Origin: Strongylocentrotus purpuratus
Lineage: Eukaryota; Echinodermata; Echinoidea; Camarodonta; Strongylocentrotidae
Length of the DNA stretch: 64,000 nucleotides
Assembly: GCF_000002235.5 (NCBI RefSeq)
Contig: NW_022145607.1
Span: forward strand, 37,418,529 to 37,482,528
Direction of reading: 5' to 3'
Made by a program: the position numbers and the translations under genes. Position 1 is the first letter of the stretch, and each line of letters opens with the position of its first letter. Positions 55,147 through 64,000 of the stretch are shown here, piece after piece. The notes under the pieces are model-generated. The model saw only the letters and a program-made list of their open reading frames with translations. It had not been told where the DNA came from and made no database searches.

Positions 55147-56066
55147 GCACATTCACATACAATAACATAAGAAACAGAGTTTGTGAATACTAAGGTAAAT
55201 ACATAAGAAATTCATAGTATAAATACTAAGTAAACACAGTATAGTACATAGAAGGCCACATCCAGGTTTTCTGTGTCTGGAAACTTCAAACCAACAGTGA
55301 ATATAATGTAAGTAATTTGTCCATTTCTGATTTATTAGTTATAGTATCATCTGTCTTTGATCGCTGGTCGAGACACTTCTGTTCATAGATTTCCTATTTT
55401 TTCCAGAACATTAAACTGCACGCCACACTTTGGCTATAAGTGGCAGGTTTTTTTTAACAAACGTTAAACACGATCATTCGGGAAGTACCGCTTGATTATT
55501 CACAAAAGTTCGTGTAACCCGAAGACGCCAAAGTGATACGAAGTCAGCCCAGAGCTTTGGAATAGAGCATGCGCACGACTAGTTACAACGATTTATGTCA
55601 AAGTAGCAAGAAACAAGAATGAGTCGCTAAAAGTAAAGTTGACACTACTGATTTAGATCCTCAAGAGCATCACACACCTCGAGATCGTACAGAAGTTCCA
55701 AGTCTGGAGTCGAGTTAGATTTTAAGGTACTGTGCCACCTCATTATATATTTTTTTTTCTTCTTCGGGGAATAATATAATTTAAGAATGACCGCTACAAG
55801 ACAAAAAACACACCTCTGAAATATTGCGTATTATGATAAACTCTTTCGAATAAACAACGTGTGCTTAGTTTGTATGGTAGTAGCAGGCAACTCAAAAACT
55901 AAGCATGATATGTGACTTTGGCCAGTGTTTTTAGGCATTTCAGAACAAATATTATTCGTTTGGTGGAGAAAATCCACTATGAACAATACAATGAAGTACG
56001 GTATAGGCATATGACCACATGAGCCCTAAAGTTGCCCTAATGGGCACAAAGGATCAGCTTCTCTAG
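55147..56066. other. Unannotated stretch
   Basis: A+T-rich, nothing recognised. Confidence 0.35.
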
Positions 56067-56410
56067 ATTATTTCAACCTATCATTTCCACACCGGTAATC
56101 TTCCGCACATTTTTCAAAACATGCTTATTAGTAATTCATCCGTTCATTCACATAACACAAGGCAAAAAATGTTATTACACAAATCCCCTGTACGTACAAC
56201 CCATGCATTGAAATCATTTCGAAATGTGGGAATAAGCGAATGGAATGATTTAAACGAGGACATAAGATCAAGTTTAACTTTGTCTAGATTTAAAGTTTCG
56301 TACAAAAAGGAACTATTTATTAATTTGTAAAACTGGGTAGGACTATAAGTTTTAATATCATGTTTCGCATTTTTCAAGTGCTTCCTCTTCTTCGTTTTTC
56401 TTGTTAATAT

Positions 56411-56445
<35 letters not shown>

Positions 56446-56745
56446 AATATGCTCTATAGTGCATTGCATTGTGTGTGAGTGAGTGAGTATGGCTGAGTGT
56501 GTCTGCAATATTCTTTCGCAATATGTATGAATATACATATATGTCTTTTTTGTTTTGTTTGTTAAAGTATGTTTTTATTATATTTTTTTTTTATATCTAA
56601 TTGTATGTAAATGGGCCCCATTTACAAGCTTTGCTTCTCAGGGGTCCATACCCTGTCATTATATTATAATTGTACCAGTCAGTACCAGTTTGATTGTAAA
56701 TTATTTTTAATGATTGGCTGAATAAAATTGAAATTGAATTGAAGG
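56067..56745 (+). mobile_element. LINE 3' end: reverse transcriptase C-terminus, 3' UTR and tail
   Basis: From 56067 to 56330 the frame reads YHFHTGNLPHIFQNM, then HSHNTRQKM, SPVRTTHALKSFRNVG, EWNDLNEDIRSSLTLSRFK and a stop. The H-x-Y/H-NTR ... RT ... G-x-x-x-WN-L--I--S-S---FK pattern is the C-terminus of many CR1/L2/RTE-like retrotransposon polymerases. About 400 bp of 3' UTR follow, with a CT microsatellite at 56414-56442. The element ends ATAAAATTGAAATTGAATTG at about 56744, a short tandem tail like those of CR1/L2 elements. The rest is 5' truncated, as is usual for LINEs. Confidence 0.75.
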
Positions 56746-57100
56746 ACCTTTTTCAACTATCTTCTGGTGTAATAGGATCACTGCAAATCTCTATTTCGGC
56801 ATCACAATGGATTGATGCATGTGTTATTGTGCGTATGAGGCTTTGGTAGCCAAATAATGTATCTCAGGTACCCTAAATTGATTTTAAGGGACCAAATGTA
56901 ACATACGTGATTCAAGCTGAGCATCAAACTATAATAGTAAGATAATGAATTTTCTTTCTACATACAGTTGTAAGTGTGTTATACTAAAGGTCCTTGTTAA
57001 TTCAACCAATATTACATCATTGGGGGCACCAGGAGCCCTGAAGCTATTCATCACGACACAATAGGAAATGCGTGAAAATCGTGGCTAATGTGACAGGCAA
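56746..57100. other. Unannotated stretch
   Basis: Nothing recognised. Confidence 0.35.
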
Positions 57101-58440
57101 TAGTCTTGTTCAGACGGGGTTTTGCTAGTCGGCGTTAGTTAACCCCTGCAGCCGTAAATACCTCATGCATATTTCACTTACACCATTAGTTGTCCACACG
57201 CTCTTACTCGGACCAACCTGCCATGATTAAGTTAACACGACCTTCCACCGACCAGCATAACTTACGCAGAGACATCTATACACAGAGTTTGGCCAACCCG
57301 GTTCGGGGTGGACACAGTATGGCGAATATTGCTTTGTTGGGCAAGCACAAAACAAGAGACCCAGTGAAACCAAGTTGGCCAAACTCTGTGTACAAATGGC
57401 TCGTGAAAATCATAGATGCTCCTGGTGTAAGTGAAGGCATCCACAGTCCACACGGTGAACTTACGCTACCCTCTAGTCGTGTATGCTACGGTCACAAATG
57501 TTCGTACGAACGCATCGTTCGTACGAATCTCCCTTTTCCTACGAATTTCACAGTTCGTAGAGATTCGTAGATGGGACATAGTTTCTTACGTCCTTCTTAC
57601 GGAGTTTTTACGAACGCCGTTTAATTCGCAAGAACAACTCAAGACCTGCTTGAGAAACGAAGTGATTTTAGGCCCTACAGTTCGTACGCTTTTAGTAAGA
57701 ACGCCTTGAGTTCTTCTTACGTCAGACTTACGCCAATCTTACGAGTCTTTGTTCTCCCAAGGTGGACGTACGTGTAACTCACGGCATTCAAAAGTCATTC
57801 GTAAGAAGATCTTACGATTTTTATTTTAATATTTGGTCGAGTTGCAAAAAAAGCGCTGCCGTATACTGTCGAAAATTATCCGTGAAATTCAAGGAGTAAA
57901 TAGGTCGAGTTAAAGGTAGGCGTAGCCAGGCGCGTACACAGGATTTTTTCCAAGGGGGGGGGGGGGGGGGGGTGGGGTTAAAATTTGAAAATCGCGGCGA
58001 AAATTTCGTAACGAATCACCCAGCCGCTAAATAAGCGAGGGGGGGGGGTGGAAGGGGGAGGGGGAAGGGGGAGGGGGAGGGGGGTGGGGGGGGGGGGGGG
58101 GTAAGAGCACATTTTCCCACCTTTTTTTCTCGAAAATTTAACCGATCGTTTCGTTGGGGGGGGGGGTAGGGTCACTTATTTTGGGTCACCCATTAGCACA
58201 ATTTTGTTATTATTATTTTTTAAACATATTTTTTGGTTTCTTTATTATAATTTTTAAAAAATGGAGGGGGTTCGACCCCACCCCCCCCCCCCCCTGCGTA
58301 CGCGCCTTGGCGTAGCTAACACGATCATCGTTCAGACGGTCACTACTGCGACCATTACACCTACCTCACCACATTTACCCTGAATAGCTCTTAAAACGAC
58401 CTTCACCCTAGTGTAACTTGCCTCCGTCTGAACAAGACTA
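57101..58440. mobile_element. DNA element with a 17-bp perfect TIR, carrying nested insertions
   Basis: TAGTCTTGTTCAGACGG at 57101-57117 is the exact reverse complement of 58424-58440. Inside are a 19-bp perfect inverted repeat (TACACAGAGTTTGGCCAAC, 57279-57297, against 57374-57392), a block rich in TTCGTACGAA and CTTACG (57480-57820), and a nested MITE at 57906-58316. No transposase frame is recognised. No target-site duplication could be confirmed. Confidence 0.6.
57906..58316. mobile_element. Nested G/C-run MITE
   Basis: The ends are inverted: GGCGCGTACACAGG near 57931 against CCTGCGTACGCGCC near 58294, with GGCGTAGCC outside on the left and GGCGTAGCTA on the right. The inside holds long G runs (57954-57972, 58040-58100) and a matching C run (58280-58294). 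Confidence 0.6.
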
Positions 58441-59078
58441 GAAGTTCCATGCGTCGTCTTTTGTGTATCCCCACACAGCCATACGATGAAAGAGGTAAGG
58501 AATTTGTGTTCGACGGAACTATGTCCCCCTCAATCATGTGTATTTTATTTATACATTCATTCTTAGGTTAGAATTCGCTCTAATAAGGAAATAGTTTGCG
58601 TTAAAAAAGGACAGTTCATACTATAAACTATTATTAATATAACTAGATGTAACTCAGTATAGTGACATAACTTTCTTTTGTACTGTACTGGGCTGTACTG
58701 TTCTAAATGTACAGGGCGTATCACTAACAAGTTTACCCAACTTTGGTAGCTCTTCATTGAAAAGTCATAACCATATTTACCCCGACTAGCTCTTAAAACG
58801 AGGCAAGGAATTTGGGTTCGACGGAATCATTTCCCCCTCAATCGTGTGCATTTATACATTCATTCTTAGGGTAGAATTCGCTCTAATAAGGAAATAGTTC
58901 GTGTTAAAAAAAGTGCAGTTCATACTATAAACTATTATTAATATAACTAGATGTAACCCAGTATAGTGACATAACTTTCTTTTGTACTGTACTGGGCTGT
59001 ACTGTTCTTAATGTACAGGGCGTATCACTAACAAGTTTACCCAACTTTGGTAGCTCTTCATTGACAAGTCATAACCAA
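58373..59078. repeat. Tandem duplication of ~280-400 bp
   Basis: 58497-58774 and 58805-59078 are close copies (AATTCGCTCTAATAAGGAAA, ACTGTACTGGGCTGTACTG, AAGTTTACCCAACTTTGG). A short upstream part (TAGCTCTTAAAACGA) is also duplicated (58385 and about 58788), but about 95 bp between it and the main part are missing in the second copy. The first copy overlaps the right TIR of the 57101-58440 element. Confidence 0.85.
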
Positions 59079-59560
59079 TATTACTTTGAATTACATTCAC
59101 GATGAAGAATAACTCATGTTCTGTCCAATGATACCCTATTTATAATATTTATTCAACTGGTGAATGAGCATCACGGTCTTTAAAATGTTTTGTCAAAATC
59201 TTCTTGTTCCAAGTATGGGCTTAATGAACCGATTTGGGTCAGGCCATGATATGCATGTGCTTCTTTAGTCTTAAATCCTTTTAAAAGTTAAATTGTGCCT
59301 CGTGCTTCAGTGCTTCCTTGTTTAAAATGATGCAATATAACTAGACTTTTACAGAACCTTGTTTCAATGGACAGGATAAACTTTGATTATTTTAGACAGC
59401 CTACTAACGTCTTGTCTGGTGATATCTAAGTTCTCTCTGCTCACGTGTCTACTGCACCATTTCACACATGTAAGGAGCATATTGTGTTTATCTCGAATAG
59501 CGATCAAAACTCAAAGGTTACTTAACCCAAATGCAAGAAAGAACATTTATGATGATAAAT
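59079..59560. other. Unannotated stretch
   Basis: Nothing recognised. Confidence 0.35.
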
Positions 59561-59564
59561 ATCA

Positions 59565-59770
59565 AATAAATGGACAGCAGACTTTCATTAAAAAAAAAAA
59601 ATCCCAGATAATCTTTATCCATCTTGTATCACTAAATGAGAAAGTAACCTTAATCAAAGGATGGGAAATAAATTGACAGCAGACTTTTATTAAAAGACAA
59701 ACATCCGACATAAACTTTATCCATTTTATATCACTCAATGAGAAGGTTACCTTAAACAAGGGATGCGAAT
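59565..59770. repeat. Tandem repeat, 102-bp unit, 2 copies
   Basis: GACAGCAGACTTTCATTAAA at 59573 and GACAGCAGACTTTTATTAAA at 59675, with similar downstream sequence (CTTTATCCAT, TATCACT, AATGAGAA). Confidence 0.85.
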
Positions 59771-60930
59771 GAAGTCAAGATTGTTATCATAACGAAAAGA
59801 TTGTCAAACATTTTGCTTGTAATAAGCATTTATTAGAGTTTGAGTTGAATTTTTTTCCAGCTGCCTAATCTTCAATGTAAATAAAAGAGCAGTTGTTTTC
59901 GAATGAGTTAACAAACACATAATGGCTTTTGGTCCACATTCATTGCTTCAGCCCAAACTTGGTACAAGAGGATTTTGACAACACATTTCGAAATTCCTGC
60001 TGTTGAGTTATCCTTGGCAGCATTGTTATCATTAGACGGGGGTTGAGTTCTTCTTTACAATCATATATGGTTGAAGGTCACACAGATAACAACTTTTTAA
60101 TTAGAAGCTACCAAAGCATGTCAAACATTTGTGTAAACGCACTGTACAGCTAGCATTCCGACGTATACAAGAAACAACTTGTCGTTTAGTCACAAATTAT
60201 GTCGCAATGTATACGATAATAATGCACGATGACACAGGATAAGTCAGTACATCTCACCTTGTTCATATATAATTGCAAGATAGGTAGAAATGAGAACAGG
60301 TCGATGCGGCAAACTGTTTGATAAAATAGGGGAAATGCAAGATGTGAGCCTCGCGACTTACAACAACTAACAATACAAATACAGAAATACCTTTATTGAA
60401 ATTAAAGAGATGTATTTTTTTAACAGTGATCTCATAGGCAATTGCTTCACGGGGAGGAACTAAAATAAACAGCTGCGACCCCCTTTTCATTTCTAACTAA
60501 ACGCCATAACAAAACGATAGTGCTTGAAATGTAGACAGGTGAGGTATGCTTATTCAACAAATATTACCCTCATAGCAGACTGTAATTAGCAGATAAACCT
60601 TGTAGTCTTGAAAATACTATTTTCAACCATTCCAAAGTCTATTTTTTAACAAGACTGTAGATAAAGCATATATTGCAACAATTGGGGATATAATGAATAT
60701 TTAAAAAATAAACCTCAATATACCCGGCAAATGTGCAGACTTAAATATTTTGCAGCCGCCAGACCCTATGCATCTTTGTGCTTCTCCAATGTTTGCACTC
60801 TCATGCCTTGTTATCATATACATAAAACTATCAACATTCCTCCTCTGATTGAGCTCACAATAAGCTCACAAAAGACTGTGTATTCATGCAGGACTGTATA
60901 CAAAGGCTCTTCTCATTCACAAGAGAGGTG
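59771..60930. other. Unannotated stretch
   Basis: A+T-rich. No gene or repeat was recognised. Confidence 0.35.
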
Positions 60931-60934
60931 TTAA

Positions 60935-61290
60935 AGGTAAAGACCAGTTATGGTCATGCGATTGCATTGTGAAAGAAACGTTGTGGAATCGATCAGAAAA
61001 GGTTGATCATCTAGCATCTACATGTAGTATCTGCAAGGTTCTGGAATCATCAAAATGATATAAAATTTGGCCCATTCTTCGTAAAGTTACAAGCACTATA
61101 CACAGAAATACGTATATGGGACTACCCTATATCTCTCACAGACCATGAGAGAAACAAATTTACCAAATATATGAATTAGTAGGCGGTTTCCCGGCAAATT
61201 TATTATCACCATGTATTAGTCAAAACATATTCTTTCACATGATTGGTAATGACAGCTTCCATTTCATTTTTTGAAATTGGGGCGTTTCCT
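60935..61290 (+). mobile_element. MITE flanked by TTAA (piggyBac-type target site)
   Basis: TTAA at 60931-60934 and 61291-61294 flank an element starting AGGTAAAGACC and ending GGCGTTTCCT, so the ends are short inverted repeats (AGGNAAA/TTTCCT). TTAA duplication is a known property of piggyBac-type transposition. This is the uninterrupted reference copy for the pieces at 8621-8727 and 36303-36598. Confidence 0.7.
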
Positions 61291-61294
61291 TTAA

Positions 61295-61970
61295 TGCCAG
61301 CATTTGAAAATAATCCTCAAGGCAAATATTGTGAATTACCGTAGTTTACAGTAACATGAAATTAAAAAGGCTCGTTCGTTCGTGTCTCCTAAGATCAAGA
61401 TTAATGTACAGTTCCTTAATAAAATAAATTAAAAAGGTGAAATTACTCAAAATGAAACGGTTGAACCGAGAAAAGAGTGGACACATCCTTTAAAAAAAAA
61501 ACTCTTAAAAGGGAAAACTTAGGGTGTCCACACGGTCCTTCATATTTTCTGTGGCATTGTCAAGAAGAAAAACAAAACATTTCACTAACCCTAGGTGCCC
61601 ACTGACTGCATACTACTACTATAAGTCTTTATCGTCCATATGGTAAATCAGAGAACGTCAAATTGCAACCCTAGAACACAGTAGCTACAACAAGTATTAA
61701 CTTCATCATCCCTGTTTCCAATATCTTTTATACTTCTTTTAAAGCCCCATTGTCCTACTTGTAGCTACTTGCTCCCTCTATATAGAAAACTTCCCCAATC
61801 GGTGCCTGTTGGTCCCCCATGATCCTCTTTTTTTAATGTTAATTGAGAGCTGAGTTGACTAGATAGACATCTGTCAATGACCTGGCTGGGTGGTCTAATC
61901 CCTTCTGGCCCAGTAGTATTGACGGTCTTTAAAGACCTACTGTCTGGAAAAATATATACAATTCTAAGTC
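61295..61970. other. Unannotated stretch
   Basis: Nothing recognised. Confidence 0.35.
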
Positions 61971-61975
61971 AGTGA

Positions 61976-62006
61976 AGAGAGAAAGAGAGAGAGAGAAAGA
62001 GAGAGA

Positions 62007-62058
<52 letters not shown>

Positions 62059-62082
62059 AAGAGAGAGGAAGAAAAGAGAGCG
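61976..62082. repeat. (GA)n microsatellite
   Basis: Interrupted GAGA/GAAA runs. Confidence 0.95.
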
Positions 62083-62375
62083 CATGGCCCGAGGTTCAAA
62101 TTCAATTTTCTTTGAAATTATTAAACCTGTACTAATGAATACATTTGCCATGGATTATCATGTGACGCTACGTTAAATTCTACCACAATGTTGTTTATTG
62201 TTGTAAAGAATTTTGTATGGCTTGCATCCAGTAGTTTAAGATCGCGTGCTCGATCTTGTTATTGAGAACATTTTGTATTAAATGTTGTTTATTAAAATAG
62301 AATTGAAGAGACGATGAACAAATATGAATAATAACACATCTTCGTTCACCGTGAGAATGTTCACTGCTATCTATC
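62083..62375. other. Unannotated stretch
   Basis: Nothing recognised. Confidence 0.3.
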
Positions 62376-62700
62376 CCTGCTATTCAATTCAATTCAATTT
62401 TTTTTCGTCCAAGAATTCATTGTGGGATTTTACATATAGATTTTCACATTAAAATCATATCTACATAGACATCAAAAGCATGTCATTGAAATAAGAAATA
62501 AGTACATTCAAAATCGGTGAAAAATTGGGAAAAAACATGCCATCGACACAATGCACAAATATACTTAGTAAATAGGTCTCATGATTTTCAACATAACATT
62601 AGTACACAATACCCCGGTCCCTGCACCCTCCCCCCAGAACCTCATCCTAAAACGGTGCACGCCCGGAGAGACATAAAGAGCGACAGAGACAGTGAGAAAT
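62376..62700 (-). repeat. Possible LINE fragment, antisense, with (TTGAA)n tail
   Basis: ATTCAATTCAATTCAATTTT at 62381-62400 is the reverse complement of a short TTGAA tandem tail as in CR1/L2-like elements; compare the sense tail at 56720-56745. The body is not recognised. Confidence 0.35.
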
Positions 62701-62714
62701 AACGACAGTCAAAG

Positions 62715-62843
62715 ATATATAGAGAGAGGGAGATATATATATAGAGAGAGAAAGAAATAAAGAGAGACACAGACAGAGAGATAAAGAGAGAGAAACAGAG
62801 AAAAAAGAAAGAGAGATAGAGAGAGAGAGAGAGAGAGAGGTGG
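62715..62843. repeat. (GA)n and (ATAGAG)n microsatellite
   Basis: Interrupted GAGA, GATA and GACA runs. Confidence 0.9.
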
Positions 62844-62916
62844 ACGGGAAGGATCGAGACAGGGGCAGAGAAGGAACCCCAAATCACAATTCGGGCAAAC
62901 TCGAATTTAGAGATAA

Positions 62917-63222
62917 TGATAATGATAATGATAATATTAATAAAAATTAATACTCAGTTTTTATATATAGCGCTTACCCGTATAACAATCAATATAAGCG
63001 CTTCCAAACTTAGAGAGTATTACCCCGGCTTTAGCTGTGCTGCCATCACGGTTCTCTAGCATTTCAAAGAATTGATTCCTGCCAGGTACCCATTTACATC
63101 ACCTGGGTTGAGTGTGGCAAATGTAGATAAATGTTTTGCCAAAAGGACATTAGGGCCGCGGTGGGTCTCGAACCGCGGACCTTGTGATCGACAGTCGGCA
63201 CCTCTACCATAAGTGCACATAA
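62917..63222 (-). repeat. tRNA-derived SINE, best-preserved copy
   Basis: On the minus strand the head is CTTATGGTAGAGGTGCCGAC (A-box-like), then GATCACAAGGTCCGCGGTTC and GAGACCCACCGCGG, giving an intact B box GGTTCGAGACC. The body contains CACTCAACCCAGGTGATGTA and AAAGCCGGGGTAATACTC, then AAGCGCTATATATAAAAAC, and the element ends in ATTATC/ATT triplets near 62917. Confidence 0.7.
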
Positions 63223-63354
63223 TACATACACTGGCTATATTTTGAACATGATGATAGATGTGTAAGCTTTTCCAAGTAAAAACAATTACATTCAATAATT
63301 TGTCTCTTATTTTTGCTCGTACATACATCTTGCAATGGGAACTCCTTCCATTGC

Positions 63355-63660
63355 AATAATAATAATAATAATAAGACACAGAAAAGGACTCATCGACCCG
63401 GTTAAAGACATAGATATTCGTGTGCAAAATCGAGAAGCTGCTATAGTAACTGCGGGGTGATCGCTGAGGCACTGGAATCCAGAACGGGTTTTTGCCAAAT
63501 CTACTTGCGTTCTCAATGACGCCCCAAGTGAATAAACAGCCAATCAGCGAGCTTAACAGGCGAACAGAACCACACACATCCAGGTACCTCACAAAGACAC
63601 ACGCACCCAACTCAAACACAATTACGAAACTGGTCCATTGAACAACGGCGCCTACTTGCA
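63355..63660 (-). repeat. Possible unclassified retroelement with (TTA)n tail
   Basis: On the minus strand a sequence ending GGGTCGATGAGTCCTTTTCT and GTGTC runs into seven TTA units at 63355-63374. The abrupt simple tail suggests a retroposed copy. It holds no convincing coding sequence. Confidence 0.3.
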
Positions 63661-64000
63661 CATAATTGACAAAAGTTTCATGTTGGTAAAGAATATCATT
63701 AGAGAAATTTGTTTATTCTTACTCTTACATGACAACAAACTTAGCAACACAGCACATGGCACGAGTATAGCAAGTTAAAGTTAAATTGCATTCAAAGGCC
63801 CAGCTCTCAGACATAATACTTATAAGGTCACAATTTCAGGCGAACTGTATTGATTGATACCAGCTAGTGTTGTTAAAGGCTAAATCCTGTGAACAGTGGA
63901 ATCCGCTAGAGTGAAGAAGATATAAATGTGATCATGGCAGCCGAGGCCGGATGACGAACGTGATTTAACTTTAACGAACTTGGATGCGAAATTATGAAAT
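63661..64000. other. Unannotated right edge
   Basis: Nothing recognised. Confidence 0.3.

Noticed and set aside
57190..57570. 126-codon plus-strand open frame
   Set aside because: It crosses a perfect inverted repeat inside a MITE-like element, has no recognisable domain, and overlaps another frame of similar length.
63056..63661. 201-codon minus-strand open frame
   Set aside because: Its C-terminal third is the translated SINE head and body, and the middle runs through a TTA microsatellite (poly-Tyr). No protein family recognised.
1..64000. Integrated virus, plasmid or bacterial contamination
   Set aside because: No capsid, polymerase or integrase gene, no operon-like dense coding and no ribosome-binding layout. 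The coding exons have eukaryotic splice sites.

Overview
The window is eukaryotic: the only clear gene is broken by introns with canonical GT/AG borders, and most of the rest is interspersed and tandem repeat DNA. The receptor type, tRNA-derived SINEs, MITEs, LINE 3' ends, frequent microsatellites and C-rich low-complexity tracts suggest a marine invertebrate deuterostome, most likely an echinoderm such as a sea urchin. The species call is inference from general resemblance, not a database match.

Gene. From 3232 to 38383 on the + strand, six exons encode the C-terminal 504 residues of an adhesion-type (family B2) GPCR: the end of the GAIN domain, the GPS autoproteolysis motif with an HL|T cleavage triad, the tethered agonist, seven membrane segments and a short cytoplasmic tail ending in TGA. 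The upstream extracellular exons and the promoter lie outside the window or could not be recognised. All exon junctions keep frame (1515 nt = 505 codons including the stop). Intron 3, inside the first intracellular loop, is 29,014 bp and holds the main feature of the window.

Intron 3. Positions 8728-36118 are a head-to-tail array of about 18 units of 1.35-2.1 kb. Read on the minus strand, each unit ends in a 7-bp-stem hairpin, a short spacer and CTAG|T, and starts in a T-rich run followed by TCTYC. This fits the termini of a non-autonomous Helitron-like element, but no Rep or helicase coding was seen. Units come in two sequence classes (A and B) and as A/B mosaics. B units carry a tRNA-like module. 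Nineteen short hairpin modules sit at unit borders. The array and a 5'-truncated SINE split one older TTAA-flanked MITE: its two pieces lie at 8621-8727 and 36303-36598, and an uninterrupted copy lies at 60935-61290.

Left flank (1-3231). C-rich degenerate repeats, a GC-rich foldback element (1540-2520) and a short A+T-rich stretch before the first exon. Intron 1 is mostly a degenerate minisatellite based on AAGTGCCCCTTTT. The same minisatellite recurs in opposite orientation at 39740-40130 and 41155-41620, downstream of the gene.

Right part (38384-64000). No intact gene was recognised. It holds an eight-TIR MITE cluster just after the stop codon, foldback elements, a mariner-type element with TA target sites and the 3' end of a transposase ORF, a LINE 3' end, SINEs, a perfect 27-bp-arm palindrome, nested inverted-repeat elements, tandem duplications and GA/CA/GAT microsatellites.
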